Assembly: GCF_001594005.1 (NCBI RefSeq)
Contig: NZ_LTBA01000021.1
Coordinates: forward strand, 1 to 45,775
Source of the DNA: Clostridium tepidiprofundi DSM 19306
GTDB taxonomy: Bacteria > Bacillota > Clostridia > Clostridiales > Clostridiaceae
DNA: 45,775 nt
Direction: 5' to 3'
Part shown: positions 33,460-41,215 of the stretch, piece by piece
Numbering within the stretch: position 1 is the stretch's first letter
How the letters are laid out: the number at the start of each line of letters is the position of its first letter
Translations under genes and position numbers: made by a program
The notes under the pieces: generated by a model
What the model saw: the letters and a program-made list of their open reading frames with translations, nothing else
Told to the model about the DNA's origin: nothing
Database searches by the model: none

Positions 33460-35139
33460 ATGAAAACACGATTGCCAATAGGAATAAGTGATTTTAAGAG
33501 AATAATAGATGATAATTATTACTTCGTAGATAAAAGCTTATTTATAAAAGAGATAATTGAGGACGGCTCACAGGTTATACTTCTTCCAAGACCAAGGAGA
33601 TTTGGTAAAACTCTTAATATGAGTATGCTTAAATATTTTTATGAAAAATGTGAGCATGACCATTCCTACCTTTTTAAGGATTTGATGATAAATAAACATG
33701 AAGAAATAATGAATATGCAGGGAAAGTATCCTGTGATTTATATTACATTCAAAGATGTAAAAAATAAAGATTGTGATAAATGCTTTGGAAAATTAAAGGA
33801 ATTAATATCAAAAGAATACTATAAATACAAATTATTATTAGATGACTATTTGGATGAATTTCAAAAAGCATATTATGACAAAATTCTGTATATGGAAGCA
33901 ACTGAAGCACAATATGAAACTAGTTTGATGAATTTAAGTGAATTTTTAAGCAGGTATTATGGAGAAAAAGTAGTTATACTTTTGGATGAATATGATGTAC
34001 CAATACAAAGTGGATATATGAATGGGTACTATGATGAAATAATAGAATTTATGAGGAACTTTCTGGGTGGTGTGCTTAAGGATAATATTTACTTAGAAAA
34101 AGCTGTATTAACAGGAATACTTAGAGTGGCAAAGGAAAGTATATTTTCAGGTCTGAATAATTTATCAGTATATACCGTAGTTAATTATCATTATAGTGAT
34201 AGTTTTGGATTTTTAGATAAAGAAGTAGAAGAATTATTAAAATATTATAATAAAAATTATGAAATAGAAGAAATAAGAAAGTGGTACAATGGATACAATT
34301 TTGGAAATAATGTTATATATAATCCTTGGTCCATATTAAATTTTATTAAAAATGATAAGGAAGGTTTTAAACCTTATTGGGTAAATACCAGCAGTAATGA
34401 TTTAATAAAAAGGGTACTTGCAAGAGGAGGAAGTGAGTTAAAAACAGAACTTGAAGATTTAATAAAAGGAAAAGAAATTGAAAAAGTGGTGAATGAAAAT
34501 ATAGTAATGCATGAAATAGAAACAGATGCTGATAATGCATGGAGTTTCTTGTTATTTAGTGGATATCTGAAAGTAGTTAATAAAAGAGTAGAAAAAGGAA
34601 GAACATATTGTAGCATGCAAATACCTAATTTAGAAGTAAAATATTTATACGAAGATATTATATTAGCTTGGTTTAAAGAAAATATAAATATTGAAAAATT
34701 CAATGTTATGCTAAAGAGTTTAATAAGTGGGGATATAAAAATTTTTACCAAGATATTTAAAGAGTTTGTATTAAATTCAGTAAGTTATTTTGATGTTTCA
34801 GGAAAAGAAAGCGAAAAGGTGTATCATTCTTTTGTGTTAGGCATACTTATAGCACTTTCAGATGATTATGAAGTTAAATCTAATAGGGAAAGTGGATATG
34901 GTAGATACGATATAATGATTATACCGAGGGATACAAATAAAAAAGGAATAATAATGGAATTTAAAAAGGCTGATGAATATGATAATGAAACTTTAGAAAA
35001 AGCTACTGAAAATGCTTTGAAACAAATAAGGGATAGAAATTATAAACAAGAACTTATAGATAGAGGTATTGAGGATATTATTGAGCTTGGTATAGCTTTT
35101 GAAGGTAAGAAGGTTTTAGTTAAAGAGTATAGCAAATAA
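33460..35139 (+). CDS. AAA-ATPase-like / PD-(D/E)XK nuclease-like protein
   Basis: A 559-residue protein of the PF09820/PF08011 type, often present in many copies in anaerobes. The N-terminus reads LPIGISDFKRIIDDNYYFVD; the P-loop is LPRPRRFGKTLNMSM; the Walker B-like motif is VVILLDEYDVPI. The C-terminal nuclease-like domain keeps the D...ExK pattern: Asp484 in YGRYDIM and Glu500-Phe-Lys502 in GIIMEFKKA. No target is known; roles in defence or mobile-element biology have been suggested for relatives. GGAGGG precedes the ATG, and a TATAAT lies at 33424-33429. Monocistronic. Confidence 0.85.
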   Translation: MKTRLPIGISDFKRIIDDNYYFVDKSLFIKEIIEDGSQVILLPRPRRFGKTLNMSMLKYFYEKCEHDHSYLFKDLMINKHEEIMNMQGKYPVIYITFKDVKNKDCDKCFGKLKELISKEYYKYKLLLDDYLDEFQKAYYDKILYMEATEAQYETSLMNLSEFLSRYYGEKVVILLDEYDVPIQSGYMNGYYDEIIEFMRNFLGGVLKDNIYLEKAVLTGILRVAKESIFSGLNNLSVYTVVNYHYSDSFGFLDKEVEELLKYYNKNYEIEEIRKWYNGYNFGNNVIYNPWSILNFIKNDKEGFKPYWVNTSSNDLIKRVLARGGSELKTELEDLIKGKEIEKVVNENIVMHEIETDADNAWSFLLFSGYLKVVNKRVEKGRTYCSMQIPNLEVKYLYEDIILAWFKENINIEKFNVMLKSLISGDIKIFTKIFKEFVLNSVSYFDVSGKESEKVYHSFVLGILIALSDDYEVKSNRESGYGRYDIMIIPRDTNKKGIIMEFKKADEYDNETLEKATENALKQIRDRNYKQELIDRGIEDIIELGIAFEGKKVLVKEYSK

Positions 35140-35177
35140 ATATAGTGTGGATATATGAGGATAAGCTCCATCTTGTT

Positions 35178-35341
35178 TAGGCATTTGAAAGAAAATAACA
35201 AGTCAAAGATGCGACGTATATTTTGTGAAATACAAAGAGTTGGGTTCCGCTGATAGTAGGTTCTATCAACGGGTTCCAACGATGAAGTAGTTCGCAAAAT
35301 AGACTAGCATACTGATTAGTTATTTTTTTGAAAATGCCTTA
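35178..35341. repeat. MITE-like element, about 164 bp
   Basis: Ends AGGCATTTGAAAGAAAATAA and, on the other strand, AAGGCATTTTCAAAAAAATA. The ends match those of the element at 4632 and the left edge of the one at 13079. The middle has its own imperfect hairpin (GTTGG...CTGATAG with CTATCAA...CCAAC) around 35228-35270. No gene inside. It fills most of the gap between the ATPase gene and the next gene. Confidence 0.65.
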
Positions 35342-35477
35342 AGTTGGAGCTTTAAAAATTTAACTTTTAAAATTATATATGACATATCATTATTGCTGCA
35401 CAAAATATTTTACTGGAATTGGTAATGAATATTTGATAAAATGTATGTAAATACATAAGAAAACAGAGGGGCATAAC

Positions 35478-35927
35478 ATGGAAAAAGTTGATTTGAGTAG
35501 ATATCATAAAGTTGGAATAGTTACAGAAGAATTAGCTAAGAAAGCTGATTTTGATTTTACAGGTGTTGTGTATGCTGCCCCAGGATTAATTAAGCACATT
35601 AAAAGAAGGCATGAGAGGGGAAAAGATGCATTAGACCATGACATAATAAATAATATACTTTCTGTTATTGAAAATATTATATCTTCTCCAGATTATATTG
35701 GGAAACATCCTAAGAAAGTTGGGACAAGCATTGAATTTGTGAAAAAGATGGGAGAAAATCTGTTAGTTGCAGTTGATGTTGATTTGAGCAATAAATATAT
35801 TTATGTTTCCTCTTTGTATCCAATATCTGAAGGAAAAATAAAAAATAGAGTTAATAGTGGAAGATTTGTTAAATGTACAGACAGAGGAATGGAAGAAGTA
35901 GCTGTTACGGATAAAGAGTATATGTAA
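35478..35927 (+). CDS. possible PBECR-type nuclease-fold protein
   Basis: A 149-residue soluble protein. Features include APGLIKHIKRRHERGKDALD, VIENIISSPDYIGKHPKK, ENLLVAVDVDLSNKYIYVSS and YPISEGKIKNRVNSGRFVKC. This layout (an early His helix, an I-x-x-P-D-Y turn, then strands ending in a short basic segment) resembles the phage barnase/EndoU/colicin/RelE-like (PBECR) group, whose members occur in phage and polymorphic-toxin proteins. Identification is by pattern and only moderate. GAGGGG precedes ATG 35478. A structured RNA gene with its own promoter follows 56 bases after the stop. Confidence 0.6.
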   Translation: MEKVDLSRYHKVGIVTEELAKKADFDFTGVVYAAPGLIKHIKRRHERGKDALDHDIINNILSVIENIISSPDYIGKHPKKVGTSIEFVKKMGENLLVAVDVDLSNKYIYVSSLYPISEGKIKNRVNSGRFVKCTDRGMEEVAVTDKEYM

Positions 35928-35946
35928 GAAATTTTTTGAAATTTGA

Positions 35947-35975
35947 TTGAAATATATATATCTTTGTGGTATAAT
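35947..35975 (+). promoter_or_regulatory. consensus promoter of the 36-kb RNA
   Basis: TTGAAA (35947-35952), a 17-bp spacer, TATAAT (35970-35975). The start site would be near 35982. A perfect DnaA box (TGTGGATAA, 35986-35994) lies directly at the start of the transcript. Confidence 0.85.
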
Positions 35976-35982
35976 ACAAATA

Positions 35983-36156
35983 GTGTGTGGATAAGATTAA
36001 TAATGTAAACGTTTCGATTGAGCTGTGAGGATCGGAAATGGCACCCGACACGCTGTCTAGTTTTAGGCAGTAAACAGGTATGCAGGATACGCCGCCCTGC
36101 CAGAGTTCGGTCGATTAATATATGAGAGAAAACGTACCTCGAGAGGTGCGTTTTTT
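35983..36156 (+). ncRNA. structured non-coding RNA of about 175 nt, family not recognised
   Basis: A promoter and terminator bracket a non-coding, GC-richer stretch with no frame after it. A long-range helix pairs CGATTGAGCT (36015-36024) with AGTTCGGTCG (36104-36113), 10 pairs including GU. Inside, CTGTCTA and TAGGCAG form a perfect 7-bp hairpin (36053-36070), GATCGG can pair with CCGAC, and GCAGG with CCTGC (36082-36100). Size and closing stem are like a 6S-type or other independent small RNA, or a riboswitch remnant, but I could not match a known consensus (SRP, tmRNA, TPP, SAM, cobalamin, c-di-GMP, NiCo and others considered from memory). A cre-like TGTAAACGTTTCGA lies at about 36004-36017. 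Confidence 0.7.
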
Positions 36157-36157
36157 G
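36129..36157 (+). terminator. terminator of the 36-kb RNA
   Basis: AAAACGTACCT pairs with AGGTGCGTTTT around CGAG (one wobble), and the run continues into TTTTTT. Strong rho-independent form. Confidence 0.9.
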
Positions 36158-36181
36158 GTTTTTAGTGAAAACTTTTCTAGA

Positions 36182-36258
36182 TAAATAAACTAGTTAGAAT
36201 AGTTTATTTACAAAAACATTTTTGCTGATTTATGTGATTAAGAAAGTTTGTGATAGAA
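36182..36258. repeat. inverted repeat plus diverged half of the dispersed hairpin element
   Basis: TAAATAAACTA (36182-36192) and TAGTTTATTTA (36200-36210) form an 11-bp stem. After it, TGATTTATGTGATTAAGAAA (from 36225) matches the right half of the element at 13131-13160 with a few changes; the left half is missing. Confidence 0.45.
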
Positions 36259-36283
36259 ATTTAGTGTGTAAATGTGCAAAATA

Positions 36284-36367
36284 TTCTGTGGATAACTTTG
36301 AGTTATCCACAGAATATTTTTATTCCACCATATATCCACACAAAGTTATACACAATTTGTGGATAAG
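36284..36367. other. cluster of DnaA boxes with a 15-bp perfect palindrome
   Basis: TTATNCACA-type boxes lie at 36288-36296 (minus), 36304-36312 (plus), 36333-36341 (plus, one mismatch), 36347-36355 (plus, TTATACACA) and 36359-36367 (minus). The first two are the arms of ATTCTGTGGATAACT / AGTTATCCACAGAAT (36284-36316), which is also hairpin-forming and followed by ATTTTTATT. A further perfect box is at 35986. No replication gene is adjacent. Confidence 0.75.
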
Positions 36368-36480
36368 CTGTGACTAAACTGCTGTAATATTGTGAAGATT
36401 TTTAATTAAGAAGTTCCCACTTCAGCGTGAGCAAGTTGAGGGAGAGGTCACTTTCAGCTTTCTACTATTTGGTAGAATAT

Positions 36481-37206
36481 TCACTTGATATTATGTTCAT
36501 ATAAAAAGTTATCATCATTTAAAACATTTTTATAAACATCATCTCTTACTATGGTATGTTCATTGGAAAAGACAATTGCTCTTTTGAAAATACCATCTAC
36601 ATACTCAAAATCATGAGTAGAGCATATTATGGTTTTACCTGATTCATTTAATTTTATTATTAGATTCTTTAAAAATCTCTTTGTTTTTGGATCCAAACTG
36701 TTCATGGGTTCATCAAGAGTAATAACATCTGGATTTAGAGATAAAACGCAAGCGATAGCAACTTTTTTCTTTTCTCCACCACTTAAGTTGTAAGGTTGTC
36801 TATATTTAAGTTCGTTAATTTCTAGTAGATCTAAGCAATCATTTACTCTTTTTTCTACTTGAGTTTCATTCATTCCCATTTGCCTAGGTCCAAAAGCGAT
36901 TTCGTCATATACATTTGCACAGAAAAGCTGAGTTTCTGAGTTTTGGAAAATAAAGCCTATTTTTTTATGAAAGAGTTTTGAAAATTTAATATTGCTCAAT
37001 TGCTTTTTTGTTATATTAGTGCCTTCAAACTTATATTCACCTTTGTTTGGAAATAAAATACCATTTATAAGTTTTAACAGGGTTGATTTACCACTTCCAT
37101 TAGGACCTAACAGTGCAATAGATTCGCCTTTATCAATATGTAAATTAATATTTGTTAAGGCTATATTGTTGTTATACGAATATTCAACATTAGTAATATC
37201 AATCAT
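36481..37206 (-). CDS. cbiO: ECF transporter ATPase for nickel/cobalt
   Basis: A 241-residue ATPase. Walker A GPNGSGKSTLL, Q-loop FIFQNSETQLFC, signature NLSGGEKKKVA, Walker B VITLDEPMNSLD, switch His in CSTHDFEYV. It powers uptake with the CbiQ-type and CbiM-type proteins encoded just upstream. The start at 37206 lies 5 bases after the cbiQ stop, so the operon reads cbiM-cbiQ-cbiO on the minus strand. A symbol such as nikO would be as good; the metal cannot be told from sequence. Confidence 0.92.
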   Translation of the reverse strand: MIDITNVEYSYNNNIALTNINLHIDKGESIALLGPNGSGKSTLLKLINGILFPNKGEYKFEGTNITKKQLSNIKFSKLFHKKIGFIFQNSETQLFCANVYDEIAFGPRQMGMNETQVEKRVNDCLDLLEINELKYRQPYNLSGGEKKKVAIACVLSLNPDVITLDEPMNSLDPKTKRFLKNLIIKLNESGKTIICSTHDFEYVDGIFKRAIVFSNEHTIVRDDVYKNVLNDDNFLYEHNIK

Positions 37207-37210
37207 ATTA

Positions 37211-38008
37211 TCACATCCTCGCTATATAAAAGAATAGTAATATTAGTATAGCATGAATGATCAAATATGATATATCGAAAAAATTTATTTTAAAATTTGA
37301 GTTAATATAATATTCGCCAGTAAATCCTCTGCATTCCATAGCAGAATACATTTCCTCAGCCATATCTTTTGATATTAAAAACATGTTTCCTATGATTCCA
37401 GACATAGAAGAGCTTTTATTTTGATTTCTCCCTACTGAACGAAGTTTGAGAGCATAAAACATATTTAATGAAAAATTTCCAAGAATAATTATATACTTAA
37501 TAGTTATGTCTAATATTAAAATGAACATATCAGGAATATGAAATATTTTAAAAGCTTGTGTTATTTTATTCCAAGGTATTGTGTAGGATAAAATATTTAC
37601 CATTCCAATTGTTGCGAAAACTTTTAATATAAGCATAATGCTATTTAAAGTATTTCCTAGCAAAATAGAAGGTATTAATGCAACAGATGTAAAAACTCCT
37701 CCTAAAAAACTTGCAAATAAAATAGGCTTTATTGTTTGCCCGTCAAGAAGACTGAGTAAAAATAGCATATATACATTTAATATCAATACATACATAAAGC
37801 TTTTTGAAAGAGACATAAATAACACCAGCAAAAATGTACATAATATTTTTATAGATGGATTTATATTGAATCTGTTATTTATTGATTTTTTACTTAACCT
37901 TATTTTTGATAATATTTTCAATAAAGTCGATATGCTTTTATCAACAAATGCATTTTTATCATTACTAGGGTTGTATTCTTCATTGTTTAAAAGCCATTCA
38001 GGAATCAT
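37211..38008 (-). CDS. cbiQ: ECF transporter T component for nickel/cobalt
   Basis: A 265-residue membrane scaffold with about five helices. It has the two Ala-x-Arg-Gly-like coupling motifs that dock on the ATPases, here ALKLRSVG and AMECRGF. The N-terminal 50 residues are cytoplasmic and charged. AAGGAG lies 6 nt before ATG 38008, and the gene follows the S component by 16 bases. Confidence 0.9.
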   Translation of the reverse strand: MIPEWLLNNEEYNPSNDKNAFVDKSISTLLKILSKIRLSKKSINNRFNINPSIKILCTFLLVLFMSLSKSFMYVLILNVYMLFLLSLLDGQTIKPILFASFLGGVFTSVALIPSILLGNTLNSIMLILKVFATIGMVNILSYTIPWNKITQAFKIFHIPDMFILILDITIKYIIILGNFSLNMFYALKLRSVGRNQNKSSSMSGIIGNMFLISKDMAEEMYSAMECRGFTGEYYINSNFKINFFDISYLIIHAILILLFFYIARM

Positions 38009-38024
38009 AGTATTCTCCTTGCTT

Positions 38025-39011
38025 CTAGTTTTGGACTTTTTTCTTACTATTTATTATTTTAAATATTATTGTTATAATTGCAACACCAGCGATAGCGGAA
38101 ATAATATATCCAATGAAATCAGGAAGTCCAGATATTGAGTAGTCAGGCATGATAGCATTAAAGCTAAAACCATTTTTCATTCCTAAAGGTGTAAATCCTA
38201 AAATATTACCATTTAGAGTTAGATTTTTGATTTCTTCAGTACCCCATTCTCCCCATGCAGTTCCAGAGGCTAATAATCCAAGAGGAGATAATAATATTGC
38301 ACCTAATATTAAACCATAAATAGGCTTAAAATTAATTTTTTTGCCTTTATATATTATTCCTGGAGAGGTCTTTTTAATAAAAGTAAAAACTCCAATGGAA
38401 ACAATAGTTTCAACAATACCAGCAACAAGCATGTGAGGTATAACCATTGCAGGAATAGATACTGAAAGAGGATAAGGACAATACAAAGGCATTCCTGAAG
38501 CATCTTTAAATAATAATGGTTGAATACCAAATTCTACTGCGGCAAAAAAGGAAGCAATACATATAGAAGTATATGAGCCTATTAATATACCTAAATATTC
38601 ACCTTTAGTGCTTTTCAAATTATCTTTAATTATTTTGTAGATAAAATATGCTGTGAAGGGCATTATGAATGCCATATTAAAACTATTAGCACCTATAGCT
38701 AGTATACCTCCATCTCCAAAAAACAATGCTTGTATTATAAGAGCAGTAGTTATTGAAAGAGTTGCAGCATATGGTCCTAACAGTATAGCTATTAATGATG
38801 CACCTACAGCATGACCGGTCGTTCCACCTGGGAGAGGTACATTGAACATCATAATTAAAAATGAGAATGCAGCACCTATACCAATTAAAGGCATTTTGCT
38901 TTTTTCTAGTTCGTGTTTTACCTTACTAATAGATTTTTTCCATACAGGTATCATTATACCTGCCATAACTGCACATGTAGATGGACTTAAATAATTATCT
39001 GGAATATGCAT
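38025..39011 (-). CDS. cbiM: nickel/cobalt ECF substrate-binding component, CbiM-CbiN (NikMN) fusion
   Basis: A 328-residue membrane protein. The N-terminus MHIPDNYLSP holds the conserved His2 that, with residues of the N-terminal loop, binds Ni2+ or Co2+. GGTTGHAVGASLIAILLGPY is the family core. The C-terminal 90 residues (LGFTPLGMKNG, PDYSISGLPDFIGYIISAIA) look like a fused NikN/CbiN module, explaining the absence of a separate cbiN. AAAGGAG precedes the ATG. No cobalamin or NiCo riboswitch was recognised in the 130-base upstream gap; a TATAAT on the minus strand near 39120 is a candidate -10. Confidence 0.92.
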   Translation of the reverse strand: MHIPDNYLSPSTCAVMAGIMIPVWKKSISKVKHELEKSKMPLIGIGAAFSFLIMMFNVPLPGGTTGHAVGASLIAILLGPYAATLSITTALIIQALFFGDGGILAIGANSFNMAFIMPFTAYFIYKIIKDNLKSTKGEYLGILIGSYTSICIASFFAAVEFGIQPLLFKDASGMPLYCPYPLSVSIPAMVIPHMLVAGIVETIVSIGVFTFIKKTSPGIIYKGKKINFKPIYGLILGAILLSPLGLLASGTAWGEWGTEEIKNLTLNGNILGFTPLGMKNGFSFNAIMPDYSISGLPDFIGYIISAIAGVAIITIIFKIINSKKKVQN

Positions 39012-39135
39012 AATTGAATTCTCCTTTCTTTTTATGTTATTATTATCTATTAATCAATATGAGCAACTCTTATGCCAATTAGCCTATATGCTATAAACCC
39101 TTTGAAATGCCTAACTATGTATTATAGTCAAACAT

Positions 39136-39181
39136 AAAAATCTCATAATGATACAGTACTGTGTATCATTATGAGATTTTT
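39136..39181 (-). terminator. 20-bp perfect hairpin terminator
   Basis: AAAAATCTCATAATGATACA and TGTATCATTATGAGATTTTT pair perfectly around GTACTG. The stem includes the last codons of the minus-strand gene ending at 39143. A- and T-tracts on both sides allow termination in either direction. Confidence 0.85.
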
Positions 39182-39730
39182 ACCCCAGGGGTAAGCAGAT
39201 CTGAATTTTGAAATTTTCCATTCATTATTAATGTTAGTTAAAAATATTATATCATTTAGTGTTACAGTTTTATTATCATTGCTTTTTTTGTGGTGCATAG
39301 TTAATTGTATTTCAAATGAATACTTGACTGTATTTTTATCAGAAAAGGTATTATCTCTTTTAAGTTTAATTGAATCTACACTTGTTGTATATTGGTTTTC
39401 ATAGCAATTTTTCCACTGCTCTAATAGTAATCTGTCTCCTATAATATACATATATACATCATCTGATACGTATTTTTTAATGTGTTTATGAAGTTTATCG
39501 AAAGTTTCTTTTTTTATACCATTTTTCAGTTCTTTACCAATATATTTGTGGATGTTTTTAACGTACTTATCTATTTCATCATTATTAATTGTATAATAGT
39601 TTATCAAAAAATTTTTAGCTATTAACTTTGGTTTTTTATTTTTGGAGTTAGTATATCCCAAAAACATTAATGCAATTATAGACAGAATTATTGCTGAAAT
39701 TAATACTTTTTTCATAGAAAATAATTTCAT
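39143..39730 (-). CDS. exported or membrane-anchored protein of unknown function
   Basis: A 195-residue product with one N-terminal hydrophobic segment (about 8-26, VLISAIILSIIALMFLGY) and a Lys-rich outside domain with an NTF2-like feel: AKNFLINYYTINNDEIDKYV at the start and NNEWKISKFRSAYPWGKN at the end. A signal-anchor or lipid-free secretion signal is likely. AAAGGAG directly abuts ATG 39730, while ATG 39715 is about 15 nt away, so the true start is unclear; 39715 is possible. Divergent from the DUF1659 gene. Confidence 0.65.
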   Translation of the reverse strand: MKLFSMKKVLISAIILSIIALMFLGYTNSKNKKPKLIAKNFLINYYTINNDEIDKYVKNIHKYIGKELKNGIKKETFDKLHKHIKKYVSDDVYMYIIGDRLLLEQWKNCYENQYTTSVDSIKLKRDNTFSDKNTVKYSFEIQLTMHHKKSNDNKTVTLNDIIFLTNINNEWKISKFRSAYPWGKNLIMIHSTVSL

Positions 39731-39904
39731 CTCCTTTTATAATATCTAATTTTCTTTAATATACTCACTAATTCTTAATAATATTTTACTTATGGGTTAC
39801 TATTATATTAATATTGTCAGAATACTTCTAGCATAATGCAACAATATAATTATACCATAAATAGTTTTAATTGTTATATTTTTCACCCCTGGGGTAAAAT
39901 TTTT

Positions 39905-39955
39905 TTGCAAAATAATATACAAAGTCATATATATTTAATGCAACGGTAATTACCG
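39905..39955 (+). promoter_or_regulatory. promoter and palindromic operator candidate for the small-protein operon
   Basis: TTGCAA (39905-39910), a 17-bp spacer and TATATA (39928-39933) form a plausible promoter. Just after the expected start site is the perfect 12-bp palindrome CGGTAATTACCG (39944-39955), well placed for a repressor. Confidence 0.5.
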
Positions 39956-39995
39956 ATTATATAGATAAAAGTTATAAAAAAGGGGAGTGATTTTT

Positions 39996-40226
39996 ATGGC
40001 AGTGAATTCAACAAAGGTTGGTAGTGAATTGAAAGTAACAATGGTGGTAGGAGTAGATTCAAAGGGCAATGACAAATTAGCGACTAAAACTATAGGGAGT
40101 ATAAAATTAGATGCTAATGATGATAATGTTTTTGCAGTTGCGAATGCAATAGCAAATGTTAAAGCTTATCCAATTGTTAGTGTTCATAAGGAAGATAGTT
40201 TTGTATTGGCTAATCAACAGGCTTAA
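39996..40226 (+). CDS. DUF1659 domain protein
   Basis: A 76-residue protein (VNSTKVGSELKVTMVVGVD, NVFAVANAIANVKAYP). DUF1659 proteins are small, of unknown function, and usually paired with DUF2922 as here. GGGGAGTG lies 6 nt before ATG 39996; an earlier GTG in frame overlaps that site. First gene of a four-gene operon-like group. Confidence 0.85.
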   Translation: MAVNSTKVGSELKVTMVVGVDSKGNDKLATKTIGSIKLDANDDNVFAVANAIANVKAYPIVSVHKEDSFVLANQQA

Positions 40227-40266
40227 TGTGATTTGAATTTTGTTAATAAAAAGGGGGTAGAATAGT

Positions 40267-40506
40267 ATGAGTAATAAATTATTATTAAAATTTTTGACTT
40301 CAACAGAAGGAAAGTATTTTTCTCTTACTATAAACGATATAAAGGCAGATGAAAATGGCAATCCATTAGTTACTGATGAAGAAGTGAATTCATTAATGGA
40401 TACAATAATTGAAAAAAATATTTTCCTAACAAAGTATGGAGATTTGACAGGAAAGAAGAGTGCAAAAATTGTAAGCACAAATTCAACTTCAGTTGCTCTT
40501 AATTAG
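40267..40506 (+). CDS. DUF2922 domain protein
   Basis: A 79-residue protein (LLLKFLTSTEGKYFSLTIND, VTDEEVNSLMDTIIEKNIF). DUF2922 often follows DUF1659 in Bacillota. Function unknown. AAAGGGGG site upstream, 40 bases from the previous stop, with a terminator after it. Confidence 0.85.
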   Translation: MSNKLLLKFLTSTEGKYFSLTINDIKADENGNPLVTDEEVNSLMDTIIEKNIFLTKYGDLTGKKSAKIVSTNSTSVALN

Positions 40507-40507
40507 T

Positions 40508-40541
40508 ACAAAAGCTGCAGCAGATTAGCTGCAGCTTTTGT
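40508..40541 (+). terminator. terminator after the DUF2922 gene
   Basis: ACAAAAGCTGCAGC and GCTGCAGCTTTTGT pair perfectly around AGATTA; the 3' arm supplies TTTTGTTT. It may attenuate expression of the next two genes. Confidence 0.8.
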
Positions 40542-40564
40542 TTAAATGTGAAGGGGGTTAATAT

Positions 40565-40798
40565 ATGGGAAATGAAATAATAAAATTAGCAGCTACACAA
40601 GGAGTTTGGGCAGCTTTGAGTGTTGCACTGATATTTTATATTTTAAATGCTCAGGAAAAAAGGGATTTAAGGCAAGAGAAAAGGGAAAAAAATTATCAGA
40701 ATATAATATTTCAACTCACAGACAAATTTAATATTTTAGAAGATGTAAAAGATAATATTGAGGAACTTAAGGTGCATATATTAAAGAGAGAGAAATAA
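40565..40798 (+). CDS. BhlA/UviB-family holin-like protein
   Basis: A 77-residue protein: one N-terminal membrane helix (IIKLAATQGVWAALSVALIF) and a charged coiled-coil-like tail (EKRDLRQEKREKNYQ). This matches the BhlA/UviB family, linked to bacteriocin or phage release in relatives. AAGGGGG precedes the ATG. It is followed closely by a LysM peptide gene, so the pair may act at membrane and wall. Confidence 0.85.
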   Translation: MGNEIIKLAATQGVWAALSVALIFYILNAQEKRDLRQEKREKNYQNIIFQLTDKFNILEDVKDNIEELKVHILKREK

Positions 40799-40818
40799 TA
40801 TTCTGAATGGGGGAGGAA

Positions 40819-41007
40819 ATGAATACTATTAATGATATAGTAGAAAACAGAAACAAGAATTTGGACATAGACATTTATACAGTTAAGGAAGGAGATACGC
40901 TTTTGAGTATATCTCAAAAATATGGAATAACAGTTGATGAACTTAAAAGATTAAACAATCTGTCTTCCGATATCATTTATTTAAATCAAATATTGAGAGT
41001 GATTTAA
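40819..41007 (+). CDS. small LysM peptidoglycan-binding protein
   Basis: Sixty-two residues that are essentially a single LysM module after a short lead: IYTVKEGDTLLSISQKYGIT, VDELKRLNNL, LNQILRVI. There is no signal peptide, so it might act inside, for example on spore or forespore peptidoglycan, or be released by lysis with the holin-like protein. ATG 40819 directly follows GGGGGAGGAA; the earlier ATG 40807 lacks a site. It ends the operon at a strong terminator. Confidence 0.8.
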   Translation: MNTINDIVENRNKNLDIDIYTVKEGDTLLSISQKYGITVDELKRLNNLSSDIIYLNQILRVI

Positions 41008-41008
41008 G

Positions 41009-41048
41009 CTAAGCAAATGCCCTCTAATAATAGAGGGCATTTGCTTAG
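41009..41048 (+). terminator. 18-bp perfect hairpin terminator
   Basis: CTAAGCAAATGCCCTCTA and TAGAGGGCATTTGCTTAG around ATAA. A short T-poor tail follows (TATTAATTA), but the stem is strong. Confidence 0.75.
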
Positions 41049-41092
41049 TATTAATTATAGTCTAAACAAAGTTATTAGTAGATGTTTTGGGG

Positions 41093-41121
41093 TGGTCAGG
41101 TTTGTGCTTTGTTTGTATAAT
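41093..41121 (+). promoter_or_regulatory. promoter candidate of the two-component operon
   Basis: TGGTCA (41093-41098), a 17-bp spacer and TATAAT (41116-41121). The leader would be about 90 nt. Confidence 0.45.
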
Positions 41122-41215
41122 TATAGATATAAATAGATAGGTAGTGAGTTTTTAGAATTATTGGAGTTGAATTGTAAAATAGGGCTTTATGGTGGATTTA
41201 GCGAGGAGGACTATT

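Noticed and set aside
36481-39143. Cobalamin or NiCo riboswitch for the metal transporter
   Set aside because: The 130-base leader on the minus strand has no recognisable conserved box; the RNA at 36 kb is on the other strand and faces the 3' end of the operon.
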